Positions 13,107 to 14,438 of a stretch of DNA of 14,438 bases are shown in pieces; within the stretch, counting starts at the first letter, position 1; every line of letters begins with the position of its first letter. Below the pieces are notes generated by a model, which was not told where the DNA came from, made no database searches, and saw nothing but the letters and a program-made list of their open reading frames with translations. The position numbers and the translations under genes are program-made. This DNA is from Chloroflexota bacterium (GTDB taxonomy: Bacteria; Chloroflexota; UBA6077; JADZDV01): NCBI GenBank assembly GCA_020850915.1, contig JADZDV010000475.1, forward strand, positions 1 to 14,438, in the 5' to 3' direction.

Positions 13107-14300
13107 CTAGTAGCCCTGGATCAGCATCTTCTGGACGGCCGCCAGCATGATCTGGTTGGCGCCATCGGAGTGCAGGAACGTCACGGCATCCCGCAGGTAC
13201 TTCTCCATCGGAAGGTTGCGCATGATGCCGGCGCCGCCGTGGATCTCGATCGCCTTGATCGCCACCTGGACAGCCACTTCTGAGGCGAAAATCTTGGCGA
13301 TCTTCGGCAGCTTCAGGTCGGGCGGATCCTCGTGGTCCAGGCTCCAGGCGGACTTCCAGATGAGCAGCCGCGCGGCCTCAAGCCGCATCAGCATCTCGGC
13401 CAGCATGAAGCCGATCGCCTGGTGCTCGATGATCGGCTTGCCACCCTGCACGCGCTGCTTGGCGTACGCGAGCGCCGCCTCGTACGCCGCCTGGCCGACA
13501 CCCAGAGTCGTCGCGGCGGCCTCGGTGTTGCTGCCCCGCATGACCCGCAACAGCGCCTGGTGGAACTGCCCCTCGCCCACGAGGATGTCGTCCTTGTGGA
13601 CCCGGCAGTTCTCCAGGTAGATCTCTCCGTTGTTGGTCAGCCGCTGACCGATCTTCTCGTGGATGATCCCGAAGTTCAGGCCCGGGTGGCCCTTTGGGAT
13701 CAGGAACGCCGAAAGGGCGCCTTCTGAATAGCGTGCCGTGCGATCGGTCCGCGCCACGATGGCGTACAGCTTGGCCTCTGGCGTGGTGGAGATGAAGTGC
13801 TTCTTGCCGTTCAGGACGAAGGAGTCGCCATCCTTCTGAGCGAACGTCGTGATACCCGCGCCCGGCTCGTCGTACGGCATCCAGGTGTCTGAGCCAGCCT
13901 CCGGCTCGGTGGCGCCGAGTGCCAGCAGGTACTCCGGGTCCGTCATGAAGGTCGACAGGTGCCGCTGGATCTGGTCCGGCGTGCACATGGCGTACAGCAT
14001 GGTGGTGAACTTCCAGGTCTGATCGAAGATCACCGCCACGCCGAGATCCGCCTTGGCAAGCTCCTCGCCGACGACGCACAGGGAGAGGTGATCGGCGCCC
14101 GGGCCGCCGTACGCCTCCGGAACGGCCAGGGTGCGAATCCCCAGCTCCGAGCCCGCTCGAACGATGTCCCATGGGAAGCGCTCGCGCGGGTCCGCGATAT
14201 ACTCCCGCTCTTTCGCCGTGGGGCGAATGTGCTCGTCGGCAAACTCGCGCGCGAGCTCTTTGAGCGCGAGCTGGTTCTCGTTCAGTGCGAATTCAACCAC
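13107..14300 (-). CDS. Acyl-CoA dehydrogenase family protein
   Basis: A 397-residue FAD flavoprotein with the full three-part ACAD fold: N-terminal helical domain (about 5-120), middle beta domain (about 125-240, with A-T-E-P-E-A-G-S-D and G-K-K-H-F-I) and C-terminal helical domain (about 250-397, with I-H-G-G-A-G-I-M and Y-L-R-D-A). It should oxidise an acyl-CoA to the enoyl-CoA and hand electrons to ETF. At the position of the MCAD catalytic base Glu376 (E-G-T) this protein has Asp379 (S-D379-G-A-N). The alternative base position used by isovaleryl-CoA and long-chain enzymes is not acidic here (Ser257 by my alignment). The substrate is therefore uncertain. GTG start with GGAGGGG seven bases upstream. 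It is the first gene of the operon, followed by etfB after nine bases. The stop is TAG. Confidence 0.93.
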   Translation of the reverse strand: MVEFALNENQLALKELAREFADEHIRPTAKEREYIADPRERFPWDIVRAGSELGIRTLAVPEAYGGPGADHLSLCVVGEELAKADLGVAVIFDQTWKFTTMLYAMCTPDQIQRHLSTFMTDPEYLLALGATEPEAGSDTWMPYDEPGAGITTFAQKDGDSFVLNGKKHFISTTPEAKLYAIVARTDRTARYSEGALSAFLIPKGHPGLNFGIIHEKIGQRLTNNGEIYLENCRVHKDDILVGEGQFHQALLRVMRGSNTEAAATTLGVGQAAYEAALAYAKQRVQGGKPIIEHQAIGFMLAEMLMRLEAARLLIWKSAWSLDHEDPPDLKLPKIAKIFASEVAVQVAIKAIEIHGGAGIMRNLPMEKYLRDAVTFLHSDGANQIMLAAVQKMLIQGY

Positions 14301-14438
14301 GTTGTTGCCCCTCCAGATCGTGCGCCGCGAGCCGCGGAGCGTGGATCACTGGTCGTCAGACAGCAGCAGGTGCGAGCCAGGCAGCGCTCGCCAGTCCCCA
14401 ATGAGGCTAACTCTACTATCTTTCCGAAGATGCTGTCA
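14301..14438 (-). promoter_or_regulatory. Upstream region of the acyl-CoA dehydrogenase operon, possible promoter
   Basis: The 138 bases upstream of the operon's first gene contain no ORF. On the minus strand, TGACA at the extreme window edge (14434-14438) is followed after 18 bases by TAGAGT, which would make a -35/-10-like pair if the next base outside is T. This is a weak match. No known operator was recognised. Confidence 0.3.

Noticed and set aside
14415..14424. Ten bases (ACTATCTTTC) shared with the reverse strand of the repeat copy at 3002-3037
   Set aside because: A 10-base match in 14 kb is expected by chance, and the flanks do not match, so it is not claimed as a third copy.

Overview
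High-GC bacterial DNA (long antisense open frames, GC-rich codon third positions, GTG and TTG starts beside ATG). The gene content points to a heterotrophic, probably aerobic bacterium. It includes a tandem PRC-barrel protein, a DUF3500 protein, an anchored HtrA protease, a membrane-anchored DsbA-like protein and an etfB-etfA-membrane Fe-S oxidoreductase set. A Chloroflexota lineage near Thermomicrobia/Sphaerobacter is my best guess; this is inference, and no taxonomic marker is present.

Layout. 1-574: weakly supported reading frames on the minus strand running off the left edge. 575-1258 (-): PRC-barrel protein. 1259-1718: no convincing gene. 1719-2831 (-): DUF3500 protein. 2832-3387: non-coding, with a 36-bp direct repeat and a perfect 17-bp hairpin. 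3388-4686 (-): membrane-anchored HtrA-type serine protease. 4959-5657 (+): membrane-anchored DsbA-like oxidoreductase. 5644-5798: strong hairpins. 5809-6786 (+): MBL-fold hydrolase. 7123-9198 (+): OmpR-type response regulator and its histidine kinase. 9256-14300 (-): a four-gene operon transcribed as acyl-CoA dehydrogenase, etfB, etfA, membrane Fe-S (HdrD/EtfD-like) oxidoreductase. This operon passes electrons from acyl-CoA oxidation through ETF to a membrane quinone.

Main result. The DsbA-like gene has an in-frame TGA (5187-5189) exactly where the first cysteine of its CXXC active site belongs, giving U-P-G-C. The TGA is followed at the right distance by a hairpin with a perfect 8-bp stem and a GGUC loop, which looks like a bacterial SECIS element. 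The two halves, which a standard gene caller would report as two fragments, are one 232-residue selenoprotein. Other genes here end in TGA at natural C-termini, so whole-genome recoding of TGA is unlikely.

Secondary points: Asp replaces the catalytic Glu of the acyl-CoA dehydrogenase; Leu replaces the flavin-tuning Arg of EtfA; the membrane Fe-S protein seems to lack a canonical start codon; and hairpins lie beside the ribosome binding site of the MBL gene.
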